From Bin5 sp965204705 (GTDB lineage Bacteria > Chloroflexota > Anaerolineae > Caldilineales > Caldilineaceae), in contig OZ242006.1 in NCBI GenBank assembly GCA_965204705.1, positions 5,766,001 through 5,830,000 of the forward strand: a stretch of DNA of 64,000 nucleotides, read 5' to 3'. Positions within the stretch are counted from its first letter, which is position 1. Each line of letters opens with the position of its first letter. Shown here piece by piece: positions 27,254 through 36,200 of this stretch. The notes under the pieces are model-generated. The model was not told the DNA's origin. It saw nothing but the letters and a program-made list of their open reading frames with translations, and did no database searches. The position numbers were made by a program, and so were the translations under genes.

Positions 27254-29491
27254 TCATCTCCCACAGACATCACATGCTTCAGCCGGGAAGTAGACCAGAA
27301 GCACAGAGTCCTCCCCTGCTTCTGTCGGAATTCTGGGCGCGCCATCGACAGATGCGTCGTAGAGGCCGGCAATCAGGCGCAGGGCGCCGTCCGGCAGGGT
27401 CGGTGGTATGGGCATTGCGACGCTTTTCAGAACCTGTGAGCTATCAGGACGGAACTCCGGATCCAGTTGGGCGACCAGGTTGCCGGTTTCGTCGAGCAGG
27501 TGCAGGAGTATCTTTTCGCCGCCGGTCAATCCTGTTGGGTCTCCGCTCCATTCCATGTGGACGATCAACATGCCGCCGGCTGGGGGGCTGTTGGGGCTGA
27601 TTTGGGCGCGCTCCAGCGTCAAGCCGTTGGCGAATTCGACTTCGAAAAGCCGCCACGCCTGGGTATGGGGCCGCGAGTAGAGTTCGACTATCCATACCCC
27701 CACCGTTTCCTGGCCCGCCAGCTGGTAGGAACCGGAAAGCGCCTGCCTGGCATTACCGGTTAATTCCGCGCGGGTCAGCCTCTGCCGGCCAATTTCCAAG
27801 CCCTGTTGATCTGCTATCCATTGCAAATCCAGTTCGGTCTCCTCAAGATCCTGATCCGACCGAACCAGCAGAATGACTGATTGGACACCGCTGCTGTGGA
27901 GACCTCCGACGGCCTCCAGGGCCGCTTCCAAGTCCATCGGCCAGTGCGGCAGGGTAACGCTCTCAATCTCTCCCGTATAGTAGTAGGACCAGAGCGCGTT
28001 GTCGAAATTAATTGTCTGGGCGAATCGAACGTCTGCCGTGTTGAGTCCGGCGCCCCAGCTATCCAGCATAGGGGCCAGTTCCCGCAGTCCTCGCGACTTT
28101 GAGAATTCCGATTCAAAGTGGAAGTTGCGAAAGCTGAACAGATTGCCTGCGAAAATTACAAGGATAAGAATCACTGCCGTCAAGTTTCCGATGCCAATCC
28201 TGTTCATGGCCTTCAGGGCGCTGGCATTCGTACATTCCGTCCAAGTTTTCCAGCTCCGGCCAAGGCGGTTCTCTACATAATTGCCTGTATTTCCCAACCC
28301 TATCGCCAGCAAAAGGACGAAGGGGGTCAAGGCCAAGGCAATATAGCTCCCGAAGAACACAGGATAGGGGCTACGAACAGATCTCCATGTAATGAGCATT
28401 GTGGCCAGAAAACTTAGCAGCAAGAGAACTGTTGGACCTGAACTCAGGTGTCGGGGCACTGCCTTCTGCGCTTCCGGGAATTCACCTGCTTCTGGGCCAA
28501 CCCAACCACTGATGGTTCTCTTTCCCAGGTCGGGCACCCCTCTTTCAGCCAGGAACATTCCAAGAATCGCAGCCACGATAAGGGGGAATGCGAAAAGCCC
28601 TGCCCCAATCTTCCAGGCCGGCGTCGGCACGGAGTGTCCTATCGTGAGGACGCCGATATTCCCCAAAAATCCATATATCCAAGGCGAGAAGGGCGCCTCC
28701 AAGGTGTGATATGTGATCGAGGGCCATGCTTTTACCAACCAGGGAGTACACAAGACGCCCAATGCGATCTGCGAAACGGTCCAACGCACCGGCAGTGAAC
28801 GCACAGGGCCTAGGGCAGAAGCGCTCCCGCCGCCGCGCCGGTCTTGAGCCAGCACGAAGAGCACGTACAGGTTTTGCGCGAGGAGAGGGAGGGCGGCGAA
28901 GGCGTGGGTATAGAAGGTGGAGGCCGTACAGATCACGTAAGCGATCAGGGTTTTTCTTCCCCCTACGCCGCCGATAACTCTCAGGGCCAACAGAATGCTG
29001 GCGGTGGTGAGAGCCAGGCCGAGCGAATGGTAGAGAACTTTCTGGGTATGCCAGACGGCGTGGGCGTTCACGGCCGCCAACAGGACTGCAGCCAAAGTGG
29101 CAAATGCGCCAACTCGGATGTCTGCTGCGATGCGATATGTGAGGGGAACTGCTAATACGCTGCAGAAAGCCGATATCGAACGAATGGCAAATTCGCTGGG
29201 ACCTGTGATTCTGTGCCAAACGTTTTGCAACCATAAGCTTACGGGAAGAAGAAAGGCTTGCTCCCAATCGAAAGCCATCTGGATGTGTTCAGAGAGAGAA
29301 GCATGGCGCAGGCTATAGGCGAAACCCTCCAAATAGCCCAACTCTTGAAAATCCAGTCGGTAGAATCTCAGTGCGAAGCCGATGAGGATGGCGATCAGGA
29401 CTGGTGCCCGCAACGACTGTCTGTCTGCAGGAACTGCAGGAAACTGATGCCTATCGGGGCTGAACTCTTCCTGTGCATTCGAGCTAGTCAC
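27254..29491 (-). CDS. Polytopic membrane glycosyltransferase-like protein (PMT/GT39-like)
   Basis: A 745-aa protein, GTG start with AAGAAGG ribosome-binding site. After a short polar N-terminus come about ten membrane helices. The first extracytoplasmic loop carries RLDFQELGYLEGFAYSLRH, at the place of the acidic metal-binding loop of PMT/ArnT enzymes (the usual DE is replaced). Later WHTQKVLYHSLGLALTTASI is typical of PMT_2 proteins. The C-terminal ~250 residues are a soluble beta-rich domain ending in a Cys-containing VLLVYFPAEACDVCGR. It probably transfers a polyprenyl-linked sugar to an extracytoplasmic acceptor, but the acceptor is unknown. Confidence 0.7.
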   Translation of the reverse strand: MTSSNAQEEFSPDRHQFPAVPADRQSLRAPVLIAILIGFALRFYRLDFQELGYLEGFAYSLRHASLSEHIQMAFDWEQAFLLPVSLWLQNVWHRITGPSEFAIRSISAFCSVLAVPLTYRIAADIRVGAFATLAAVLLAAVNAHAVWHTQKVLYHSLGLALTTASILLALRVIGGVGGRKTLIAYVICTASTFYTHAFAALPLLAQNLYVLFVLAQDRRGGGSASALGPVRSLPVRWTVSQIALGVLCTPWLVKAWPSITYHTLEAPFSPWIYGFLGNIGVLTIGHSVPTPAWKIGAGLFAFPLIVAAILGMFLAERGVPDLGKRTISGWVGPEAGEFPEAQKAVPRHLSSGPTVLLLLSFLATMLITWRSVRSPYPVFFGSYIALALTPFVLLLAIGLGNTGNYVENRLGRSWKTWTECTNASALKAMNRIGIGNLTAVILILVIFAGNLFSFRNFHFESEFSKSRGLRELAPMLDSWGAGLNTADVRFAQTINFDNALWSYYYTGEIESVTLPHWPMDLEAALEAVGGLHSSGVQSVILLVRSDQDLEETELDLQWIADQQGLEIGRQRLTRAELTGNARQALSGSYQLAGQETVGVWIVELYSRPHTQAWRLFEVEFANGLTLERAQISPNSPPAGGMLIVHMEWSGDPTGLTGGEKILLHLLDETGNLVAQLDPEFRPDSSQVLKSVAMPIPPTLPDGALRLIAGLYDASVDGAPRIPTEAGEDSVLLVYFPAEACDVCGR

Positions 29492-29702
29492 GAGACCTTC
29501 TTTCCGGGGCAGGGATGAGGAAGCTGCAGTTCATTGCCTTGTCCGGCCGGGAGCAGCTTTCAGTGAACTGCTTCAACGAAACGTCGGCACTGCTCCTTCT
29601 GCCCTGCCTAGGGTCGAGCGTGTGCTAGCAAATATGCATATAGTCTCTGCCACTGATGGTCGGCAATTTATTTTGTCGACATCCTACTATTGTCGGCAAA
29701 GT

Positions 29703-29734
29703 GACAGAACAAAACAAATGTCAACGCGACCTGG
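29703..29734 (+). repeat. Relic of an IS5-type right end
   Basis: ACAGAACAAAACAAATGTC followed by AACGCGACCTGG parallels the right end of the IS at 59411-60204 (CGAACAAAATGTCAACGAGC and CCTGG). Similar TCGTCGACATT strings occur at 3083 and 27212. No transposase remains. Confidence 0.4.
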
Positions 29735-29847
29735 TAGTCAGTTCTTAGTCACCCCGCTCGTGGACAGCAGCCAGGGACGGCGGGGTCCGTCAGGCACTGT
29801 TCGCTGGCCTCAAACGGTCCAATTATCCACGGCGGTGGGTTAGCTAC

Positions 29848-29944
29848 GGGGGGCGTTGCGGGGGGAAGCCCCCCGCACAAGGGAGGGCCGAAGGCCCGAC
29901 CGCACAACTGCAGTGGTCAGTGATCAGTAGTCAGTTGTCAGTGG
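29848..29944 (+). repeat. Short copy of dispersed hairpin + CAGTRRT-heptad repeat
   Basis: Almost the same as 8307-8404: GGGGGGCGTTGC, hairpin GCGGGGGGAAGCCCCCCGC, hairpin GGGCCGAAGGCCC and the CTGCAGTGGTCAG heptads. Flanks differ from those of the longer copies. Confidence 0.85.
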
Positions 29945-30020
29945 CGTTTTACGCAATGCCGATGTTTCGTGGCGCGTGCAGTTACTGAAAACCAAAAGCC
30001 GACTACTAAAAACTGCCGTT

Positions 30021-30884
30021 CTAACGGCCGGCGAGGCCGGTGAACTGCGCGCCCTGGACGAACTGGCGCTGGGCGAAGAAGAAGATGACGATGACCGGCA
30101 GGATGGTGATCATCGACGCGGCCATGACGAGGTGCCAGAAGTTGCCGAAGCGGCCTTTGAACCAGAGGAGGCCGAGGGGAAGGGTGTACATTTCGCTCTT
30201 GGAAATGTAGATGAGCGGTTCCATGAAGGCGTTGTAGTGCTGCAGGAAGGCGAAGATGGTGATGGTGGCGACGGCCGGGCCGCAGAGAGGGGTGATCACC
30301 TGCCAGAGGATGCGGAAGTTGGAAGCGCCGTCGATCTTGGCGGCCTCGTCCAGCTCCAGGGGCAGGGTCAGCATGTACTGGCGCATGAGGAAGATGTAGA
30401 AGGCGGCGCCAAACCAGGCCGGCACCCACAGCGGGTAGAAGGTCCCCACCCAGCGGATCTCTTTGAAGATGATGAAGACCGGGATCATCGTTACCACAGC
30501 GGGCAGCATCATCGTCGCCAGCAGAACGGTGAAGACGAAATCGCGCCCTGGCCAGCGCAGCCGCGAGAGGCCGTAGGCGACCGTGAGCGAACTCAGTACC
30601 ATGCCGATCGTCCCCATGATAGAGACGAAAAAGGAGTTGCGGATGAAGAGATGGAAGGGGAGGCGTCTGAAAACCTCGAAGTAGTTATCCCATTTAGGCT
30701 CGGTTGGGATCCACTCGATCGGCGTGATGAAGACCTGGCCGGGCAGCTTGAGCGATGTGCTGACCACCCAGGCAAGCGGCATGAGGAAGGTGAGCCCCAG
30801 GGCGATCATCGCGATGTGCAGGATGAGATGACCGATCCTCGTCTGCTTTTTTCGGGATTGGAGCAGGGTTGTTCTTGCAGTCAT
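30021..30884 (-). CDS. Sugar ABC transporter permease, MalG/UgpE type
   Basis: A 287-aa protein with six predicted membrane helices. The EAA loop is LPLELDEAAKIDGASNFRILWQVITPL (about residue 170-196, the E-A-A-x3-G core), which docks to the ATPase. It is the second permease of a carbohydrate uptake-1 system. It lies 58 bp downstream of the first permease on the same strand. The C-terminus, FFAQRQFVQG, is typical of the family. Confidence 0.93.
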   Translation of the reverse strand: MTARTTLLQSRKKQTRIGHLILHIAMIALGLTFLMPLAWVVSTSLKLPGQVFITPIEWIPTEPKWDNYFEVFRRLPFHLFIRNSFFVSIMGTIGMVLSSLTVAYGLSRLRWPGRDFVFTVLLATMMLPAVVTMIPVFIIFKEIRWVGTFYPLWVPAWFGAAFYIFLMRQYMLTLPLELDEAAKIDGASNFRILWQVITPLCGPAVATITIFAFLQHYNAFMEPLIYISKSEMYTLPLGLLWFKGRFGNFWHLVMAASMITILPVIVIFFFAQRQFVQGAQFTGLAGR

Positions 30885-30942
30885 AACGTAAATCGGCGGC
30901 CGGTGTGCAGTGGTCAGCGCTGTGACCGGTTATTCGTCTCCT

Positions 30943-31884
30943 CTATAACCTGCCTTCATAGTAGACCCAGCGATTGGCGAAGAAGAACTGGATCGCGGTG
31001 AAGGCCATGATGATCAGGAACAGGATCCAAGCCAGCGAAGCGGCATAGCCCATCCGGAACAGCTCGAAGGCGTTGCGGTAGATGTAGAGCACCATGAAGA
31101 GGGTGGCGTTCTGCGGGCCGCCGTCGGTCATGATGAAGACGGTGGTGAAAACCTGGAAACTGCCGATGATGCCGATGATCATGTTGAAAAAGATGATCGG
31201 CGAAATGATGGGAATGGTCACGTTGATGAAGCGCCGCCAGGCGTTGGCGCCATCGATCTCGGCGGCCTCCTGCAGCTCCTTGGGCACCCCCTGCAGACCG
31301 GCAAGGAAGATGATCATCTGGAAGCCGGTCAACCACAGGCTCATGATGATGAGGGCGGGTTTGGCCCAGACCGGTTCGAAGAGCCAGTTGATGGGCCCCA
31401 GCCCGAACCAGTGCAATACCTCGTTGAGCACGCCGAATTCGGGGTTGAGGATCTGGACCCAGACGACGGCGAAGGCGACAGCAGGGGTGATGGAGGGCAG
31501 ATAGTAGACGGTGCGATAGACGCTGAGCCCGCGGATCTGCTGGTTGAGCATCACTGCCAGCGCGAATGCGACCACCAGTTGCAGGGGGACGCCGACGAAG
31601 GTGTAGTAGGCGGTGTTGACGAGCGATTTGCCCACCAGCGGATCGTTCAACATGCGCTCGAAATGGCCCAGCCCGATGAACTTGGGCGGCGCCAGCATGT
31701 TCCATTTGTGCAGGATCAGAAAAACGGAGTAGAGCATCGGCCCCACCCACAGCGCGAGCACGCCGAAGATGAAGGGGCTGGTGAAGAGCAGACCGTCGCG
31801 CAGGTCGCGGCGTTGGGCCGCGGACATGCGGCGGCGGGTTTGCGGCTGTGTCTGGATTCCGGGCGCTGATGTGGTGGCAGTCAA
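30943..31884 (-). CDS. Sugar ABC transporter permease, MalF/UgpA type
   Basis: A 313-aa protein with TTG start; an internal ATG at 31833 is the alternative. The EAA loop VPKELQEAAEIDGANAWRRF lies at about residue 208-227, preceded by LYSVFLILHKWNMLAPPKFIGL and AVMLNQQIRGLSVYRTVYYL, all standard for MalF-type permeases. It heterodimerises with the permease at 30021. No ATPase gene (msmK/ugpC type) is in the cluster; Chloroflexota often share one from elsewhere. Confidence 0.92.
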   Translation of the reverse strand: MTATTSAPGIQTQPQTRRRMSAAQRRDLRDGLLFTSPFIFGVLALWVGPMLYSVFLILHKWNMLAPPKFIGLGHFERMLNDPLVGKSLVNTAYYTFVGVPLQLVVAFALAVMLNQQIRGLSVYRTVYYLPSITPAVAFAVVWVQILNPEFGVLNEVLHWFGLGPINWLFEPVWAKPALIIMSLWLTGFQMIIFLAGLQGVPKELQEAAEIDGANAWRRFINVTIPIISPIIFFNMIIGIIGSFQVFTTVFIMTDGGPQNATLFMVLYIYRNAFELFRMGYAASLAWILFLIIMAFTAIQFFFANRWVYYEGRL

Positions 31885-31951
31885 AGAGGCGCACTCCCAG
31901 ATTGACGAGGAACCGGCGGCCAGTAACCGGTTACCGGCCGCCGGGGACTGG

Positions 31952-33340
31952 CTATGCTCGGTCCGCCCAGTACTGGTCCAGGTGCGACTGGATTTCCGGC
32001 TGCGCGATCGCGAGCGCCTCTGCCGCCGACTCGGTCTGGCCCAGTAGTTTGTCCCACAGGACGGTGACCGGGCCGCCGCCGTAGGCCTGGATCTGCGAGC
32101 CTTCGCCGAAGATTACGGAGATCGAGCTCTCGCGCATCGTGTTGGCGAAAGCATCGGTGTTTTCGAAGCCATAGACACCGGAAGCGATTTCGCCCCAGAT
32201 GTTGGCGATGTTGTCGGGCGCGCCGCACATGCGGCCACCGTTGGCGATGATGGTCTGGCCCTCTTCGCCGAGGATGAACGAGATGAGGTCCCAGCCCTCA
32301 TCCTTGTGTGCGGAGGGTGAAGTGATCACATGGCCGTGGACATGGCCGAAGGTGAAGTTTGTATCGGCTGTGCCGGTGGGGGCTTCGATTACGTCAAAAT
32401 TGATGCCCTCTTCGGTTGTGGCCAGTTCGCCCTGCAGGCGGGGCATCACCCACGGTCCTTCGAGGTACATGGCGACGCGCCCGGTATCGACACCGACGCC
32501 GCCGCCCTCGACCACCTCCGGACCGGGGCTCCAGTCGTTGGCAATCGCATCGTAGACCAGGTATTGGAGCGCGGAGGCGATGTCCTCGTTGTCCCAGTAG
32601 GCTTCGGTCGGCTCGGTAATGCGGTCCCACTCGATATGGCCGTTGCGGCGCATGAAGGTGGTGCTGCGGCCATAGGCGCCGTTCCAGCCCTGTGCCTGTC
32701 CCCAGCCATAGAACTTGGTGCCGTCCTCTTCATAGGAGAGGTCCTGAATGATCTGCTGGAACTCTTCCCACTTCCAGCCCGGTTGTGGATGGGCGACGCC
32801 CTTCTTGTCGAAGAGGTCCTTGTTGTAGTAGATCACCAGCGAGCCGGTGTCGGTGGGGGTCATGTAGCGGCCGCCCTGCCACAGCGTCTGGTTGTCGTAG
32901 TTTTCGCCGCCGGGGAAGAAGTCATCGGCGCCGTCGCGAGCGATATAGTCGCTCATGTCATAGATGACCTGGTTTTCGGCGTAAGCCTGCCATATCCAGC
33001 CCTGGAAGTAGAGGACATCGGCGGAGTCGTCGGCGGCGAAGTTGGCTTGGATCTTCTCATAGTAGCCGCCGGGGTACTGCTCGACGGAGACGCTCACGCC
33101 TTCGTTCTGAGCCATGTAGGCGTTGACCATGTTGTCATAGACGACCGCGTCCTGGACATCGGCCCAGGCCGAGAGGCGCATCTCGATCATCTCCATGCTG
33201 GCGCCTGCATCGTCGCCGCTGTCACCGGCTGGCGCCGCGGCCGGGGCAGCGCAGGCCGCCAGCAGAGCTCCGCCGACCGTCAGGGCGCTTGCTTTGAGGA
33301 AAGAGCGCCGGCTGATGGTGTTGTGTTGCGAACTGGACAT
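31952..33340 (-). CDS. Sugar ABC transporter substrate-binding lipoprotein, Tat-type signal
   Basis: A 462-aa extracellular solute-binding protein (family 1). The N-terminus has the twin-arginine motif ISRRSFLKASALTVGG followed by lipobox LLAAC, so it should be exported folded and anchored by lipid. Mature-part markers are LYFQGWIWQAYAENQ, LWQGGRYMTPTDTGSLVIYY and GWKWEEFQQI. AAGGAG precedes the ATG. It is the first gene of the three-gene transporter operon running to 30021. The ligand cannot be read. Confidence 0.92.
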   Translation of the reverse strand: MSSSQHNTISRRSFLKASALTVGGALLAACAAPAAAPAGDSGDDAGASMEMIEMRLSAWADVQDAVVYDNMVNAYMAQNEGVSVSVEQYPGGYYEKIQANFAADDSADVLYFQGWIWQAYAENQVIYDMSDYIARDGADDFFPGGENYDNQTLWQGGRYMTPTDTGSLVIYYNKDLFDKKGVAHPQPGWKWEEFQQIIQDLSYEEDGTKFYGWGQAQGWNGAYGRSTTFMRRNGHIEWDRITEPTEAYWDNEDIASALQYLVYDAIANDWSPGPEVVEGGGVGVDTGRVAMYLEGPWVMPRLQGELATTEEGINFDVIEAPTGTADTNFTFGHVHGHVITSPSAHKDEGWDLISFILGEEGQTIIANGGRMCGAPDNIANIWGEIASGVYGFENTDAFANTMRESSISVIFGEGSQIQAYGGGPVTVLWDKLLGQTESAAEALAIAQPEIQSHLDQYWADRA

Positions 33341-33422
33341 TGATTTTGCTCCTTAAAGGTTTGTGAATAGTAAGGTTGATTTGGCTAGTCGTTGACGAAA
33401 TGAACTGATCTATCCCGCAAAT

Positions 33423-33611
33423 TTATTTTTTGATGCCGCGAACCTGTTCAGATGCCATGGCGCGATTTGCCTCCATGATCATCGCAATCGCCTCTTGCAG
33501 ATTCGCTTTGGCCTCTGCAAGCGTTTTCCCCTGCGTATTCGCTCCCGGCAGTTCTTCAACGAACCCGATGTATCCCTCGGGCACTTTTTTGAAAACAGCG
33601 GTAAGTTTCAT
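33423..33611 (-). CDS. HicB-like antitoxin domain protein (orphan)
   Basis: 62 aa from ATG 33611 (MKLTAVFKKVPEGYIGFVEE). The pattern GYIGFVEELPGANTQGKT then AEAKANLQEAIAMI is that of HicB/UPF0150. An open frame extends upstream to 33695, but that part is PhyH-overlapping shadow. No HicA partner is visible: the flanks are the sugar-binding protein gene and PhyH. Confidence 0.8.
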   Translation of the reverse strand: MKLTAVFKKVPEGYIGFVEELPGANTQGKTLAEAKANLQEAIAMIMEANRAMASEQVRGIKK

Positions 33612-33670
33612 GCCGGAAATCTCTCGCTGCGTTTCCTCTGCACGCGCATCCTGCCATCGCGCGCTATCAG

Positions 33671-34594
33671 CTACTCTTCCTCTCGCGTCGGCCACTGGCA
33701 GCCGCCCTCCCGGTCCGGGCGGATGTGCGAGAACGACAGATCCTCTGTGCCCTTCCAGGCATAGGGGTCGCGGCCGGCGATCATCACGATGTCGCGGAAG
33801 TCGAAGCTGGCTACGCCCAGGTCGGCATTGCCCGGATAGCGCCAGGGCAGCAGCGATTCGGCGCTCATGTAGTGGTTGACCAGCGAGCGGCGGAATCCGC
33901 CGGCGGCGCGGTTGGGCATAGAGCGGTGCAGCAGATAGCCGTTGAAGAAGACGATGCTGCCGGCGGTTACTTCGACCGGCACGGCGTCGTCGTCGGTGTA
34001 GGGGAAATCGAACGCCTCCACCACGCAGTCGAAGCGCTCGTCGTCGTGCTCTTTGGCGGGCCAGATCAGGCGATGCGCGTGCGAGCCGGGGATGACCCAG
34101 AGGCAGCCGTTCTCGACGGTGGCGTCATCGAGCGCGATCCAGGCGGCGTTCAGGGAGCAGTCGCGGGTGGGGATGAAGGCTTCGTCCTGGTGCCAGGCCT
34201 GGCCCGGCTTGCCGGCCGACTTGATAAAGAGCATGGACTGCATGCTTTTGACGTTGGGGCCGATCACCCGCGTCAGCACATCACAGATCGACGGATGCGC
34301 GAGGGTGTCGAACATCAGCTGTGAGAGTTTGTGCGGGAAATGGACGCAGAGCGTGCGCTGGATCACTTCGTCGTCGCTGTCGTCGGGGCCGACGGGCGGC
34401 AGGCCGTTGACCTGGCCCATTTCACCGCGGCAGATGTGCACCGTCTCGTCGCGCAGTGCCTGCACTTCATCGGGCGTCAGCGCGTCCGGCAGCGCCAGGA
34501 AACCGTTTTCACGGAAGGAGGCGGCGTGTTCAGCGGTGACTTCGGGCCGCGTCACCGTCTGCGCAGAGGGCTCGAACGTGGCTGTCAGTGTCAT
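33671..34594 (-). CDS. Phytanoyl-CoA dioxygenase (PhyH) family protein
   Basis: A 307-aa Fe(II)/2-oxoglutarate oxygenase. Iron ligands are seen in AWHQDEAFIP (H-x-D, about residue 133-137) and GYLLHRSMPNRAAGGFRRSL (distal His and the 2-oxoglutarate Arg, about 220-237). NGCLWVIPGSHAHRL is a typical PhyH stretch. It hydroxylates a small-molecule substrate that cannot be named from sequence. It lies close to the sugar transporter cluster on the same strand, so a shared catabolic role is plausible. Confidence 0.9.
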   Translation of the reverse strand: MTLTATFEPSAQTVTRPEVTAEHAASFRENGFLALPDALTPDEVQALRDETVHICRGEMGQVNGLPPVGPDDSDDEVIQRTLCVHFPHKLSQLMFDTLAHPSICDVLTRVIGPNVKSMQSMLFIKSAGKPGQAWHQDEAFIPTRDCSLNAAWIALDDATVENGCLWVIPGSHAHRLIWPAKEHDDERFDCVVEAFDFPYTDDDAVPVEVTAGSIVFFNGYLLHRSMPNRAAGGFRRSLVNHYMSAESLLPWRYPGNADLGVASFDFRDIVMIAGRDPYAWKGTEDLSFSHIRPDREGGCQWPTREEE

Positions 34595-35264
34595 GGGAAT
34601 GTTCCTCTGTCTGAACGGCGGTGATTACGCTAGGTATTCAGCGGGGCCGCCGGGCAGGAGCCTAGGCTGTTGCTAAGGGATTTGAAGAAGGGAATGGGTT
34701 GGATTATACGGGAAACTGTAAGGAGTGGTCAAGATTCCGCAGGAAGGAAGTTATTCAGGAGTCGGGGTGGCGTGGTGTGTGAGGAGTGGGTCCAAGGGTG
34801 TCAAGAGTATGGGTTTCGTACTAAGCCGCCACAGAGTATGGATTTTCGGCCGGCGGCCGTGGTGTCCGGGTGCAGTCCAGATTGGGGGTGAACTTTCGTA
34901 CACCTCTGCTAACGACTAAGCTAAAGCCAATTCGCGGTTCCAAGCATCGCAAGCGTCTTCGTCTCTGACCACTGACTACTGATCACTGACCACTGCAGTT
35001 CTGTGCGGTCGGGCCTTCGGCCCTCCCTTGTGCGGGGGGATTCCCCCCGCAACGCCCCCCATACACCATGCCGCGTTGGCGCCGTGTAGCGGGCATGCTG
35101 TCTATGCCACCGGTCGCTCACCCGCGTCATGCCGCGAAGCCGTCCGCCGTGACCACGGTATGGGCAGACCTTGTGCCTGCCCACTCTCACTCCAAAATTG
35201 GACTGCACCCGTGGTCTCCTGACAGTACTGATGCAGCGATGAAGGTATGTTATGCTGATGCACT
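34595..35264. other. Intergenic region with a miniature element
   Basis: 670 bp without a supported gene. The second half is the inverted copy of the miniature element (34866-35212). Confidence 0.7.
34866..35212 (-). repeat. Miniature element copy 2 (~345 bp), inverted relative to copy 1
   Basis: The reverse complement matches 24057-24376 over its full length, with an extra GGGCCGAAGGCCC hairpin block. Ends: CCGGGTGCAGTCCAGATTGG on the plus strand and, on the minus strand, GGGTGCAGTCCAATTTTGGA. Both copies keep the same internal order of hairpins and CAGTGGT heptads. Confidence 0.85.
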
Positions 35265-35522
35265 ATGAGACCTACCATCTCCCTTCTCGACCAGCTCGCA
35301 AAGCAGGTGCGTCGTGCAGCCAAAGCCCGCGGCATCAGCGTCAGCGCCTTTATCGCCAAAACGTTGGATGACGCTCTGAAACGTCGCGAGCCGTCGGAGC
35401 CGCCGCCGTTCCGGTTGGTGACAGTGCGCGGCGTCCATGCCCGCCCGGGCGTCGATCTCGACCGGCCGCGGGCGCTCGACGCGCAGGATGACGAGGTCCG
35501 TTTCGGGCACGGGCGCCGGTGA
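35265..35522 (+). CDS. Ribbon-helix-helix antitoxin-like protein (orphan)
   Basis: An 85-aa protein. The N-terminal half, PTISLLDQLAKQVRRAAKA followed by RGISVSAFIAKTLDDAL, fits a ribbon-helix-helix (CopG/VapB-like) domain. The C-terminal tail carries basic and acidic residues of the kind that binds a PIN toxin. No VapC or RelE frame follows; the next 480 bp lack a gene. Probably a solitary antitoxin or regulator. Confidence 0.65.
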   Translation: MRPTISLLDQLAKQVRRAAKARGISVSAFIAKTLDDALKRREPSEPPPFRLVTVRGVHARPGVDLDRPRALDAQDDEVRFGHGRR

Positions 35523-35819
35523 CCGGGGATGCCGCTTCCTGCGCGTGGTAACCACCCCGCGACTCTTTGACCCCCCATCCACCCTCGCCCCGCCGTTCGC
35601 GTTCATTGCCGCGCGCGTGGAACGCCCGACCGCGCGCATCGTCGGTTCCGTTCCCGATCATCTGGGCATATTCGAACGACAGTGCCGTGATAACATTAAA
35701 ATTATTGGCGATTATGTATTTGAGTTCACAGCCATTTCAGGCCAATTTAGAACGCCTGGAGCGCACTAATGCGTCTCAAATTTTTCGCCCCATAGAAAGA
35801 ACTACGATATCAGTAGGCC

Positions 35820-35841
35820 GATATACCGAAATCGGTATATC
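35820..35841. promoter_or_regulatory. Perfect dyad, operator-like
   Basis: GATATACCGA and its exact inverse TCGGTATATC are separated by two bases. It lies 167 bp before the 52-aa membrane peptide ATG. The symmetry and AT-rich arms suit a dimeric repressor site. No regulator gene is adjacent. Confidence 0.4.
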
Positions 35842-35953
35842 TGATCAAGACAGATACAGTGGTGACCTGTTATTCTGGTGTCATCCCACAACGGTGTTTT
35901 CCTTCAGAAGTACTCGAAAGGAGTGAGTACGACTTCGACTAGTAAGTACAAGA

Positions 35954-35980
35954 GCCTGGACGATTAGTAGTCGTCCGGGC
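35954..35980 (+). promoter_or_regulatory. Leader hairpin before the 52-aa peptide
   Basis: Arms GCCTGGACGA and TCGTCCGGGC (one G-T pair) enclose a 7-nt loop, 27 nt ahead of the ATG at 36008. It is followed by an A-rich stretch and AGAAGGAG. Compare the hairpin at 53363-53392, similarly placed before another tiny membrane-protein gene. Confidence 0.5.
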
Positions 35981-36007
35981 CCTATTCAAAGAGAGAAGGA
36001 GCATACA

Positions 36008-36166
36008 ATGGAACCAGAACTTACTCAGGGCATGAAAGACTTCGCAATTCTTATGGAGTTATATGTAGAACCAACATTCGCGTTCTTCTACTATTTCGGC
36101 GCTACGATCATAGGCCTGCTTAACTTCCTGAGCTATATCGTGACATTTCTTGTAGGTATGGGATGA
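36008..36166 (+). CDS. 52-aa hydrophobic small membrane protein, unknown
   Basis: The gene is short but well supported: strong AGAAGGAG six bases before the ATG, a single open frame of 52 codons, hairpins on both sides. The N-terminal ~20 residues are amphipathic and acidic (MEPELTQGMKDFAILMELY). The rest is one long hydrophobic segment rich in Phe/Leu/Tyr (FAFFYYFGATIIGLLNFLSY) ending VTFLVGMG. It could be a type I toxin-like membrane peptide or a subunit of a membrane complex. No homologue is recognised. Confidence 0.6.
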   Translation: MEPELTQGMKDFAILMELYVEPTFAFFYYFGATIIGLLNFLSYIVTFLVGMG

Positions 36167-36170
36167 AGTG

Positions 36171-36200
36171 GACAAGGCTACCACGAATTGTTGCCTTGTC
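36171..36200 (+). terminator. Hairpin 5 bp after the 52-aa peptide stop
   Basis: GACAAGGC pairs with GCCTTGTC across a 14-nt loop, directly after the stop codon. No U-run follows, so intrinsic termination is only possible, not certain. Confidence 0.4.

Larger units (their letters stand above)
29492..30020. other. Intergenic region with relic element ends
   Basis: No gene is supported in these 529 bp. Two repeats are present: an IS5-like end around 29703-29734 and the hairpin/heptad repeat at 29848-29944. Confidence 0.6.
35523..36007. other. Non-coding stretch with dyads upstream of a 52-aa peptide gene
   Basis: 485 bp with no supported gene. It becomes AT-rich after 35690 and contains two notable dyads (35820-35841 and 35954-35980), annotated separately. 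Confidence 0.6.

Noticed and set aside
30956..31894. A second long minus-strand frame over the MalF-type permease
   Set aside because: Same strand, other phase, with His/Arg/Pro-rich composition. The permease frame has the EAA loop and membrane helices.
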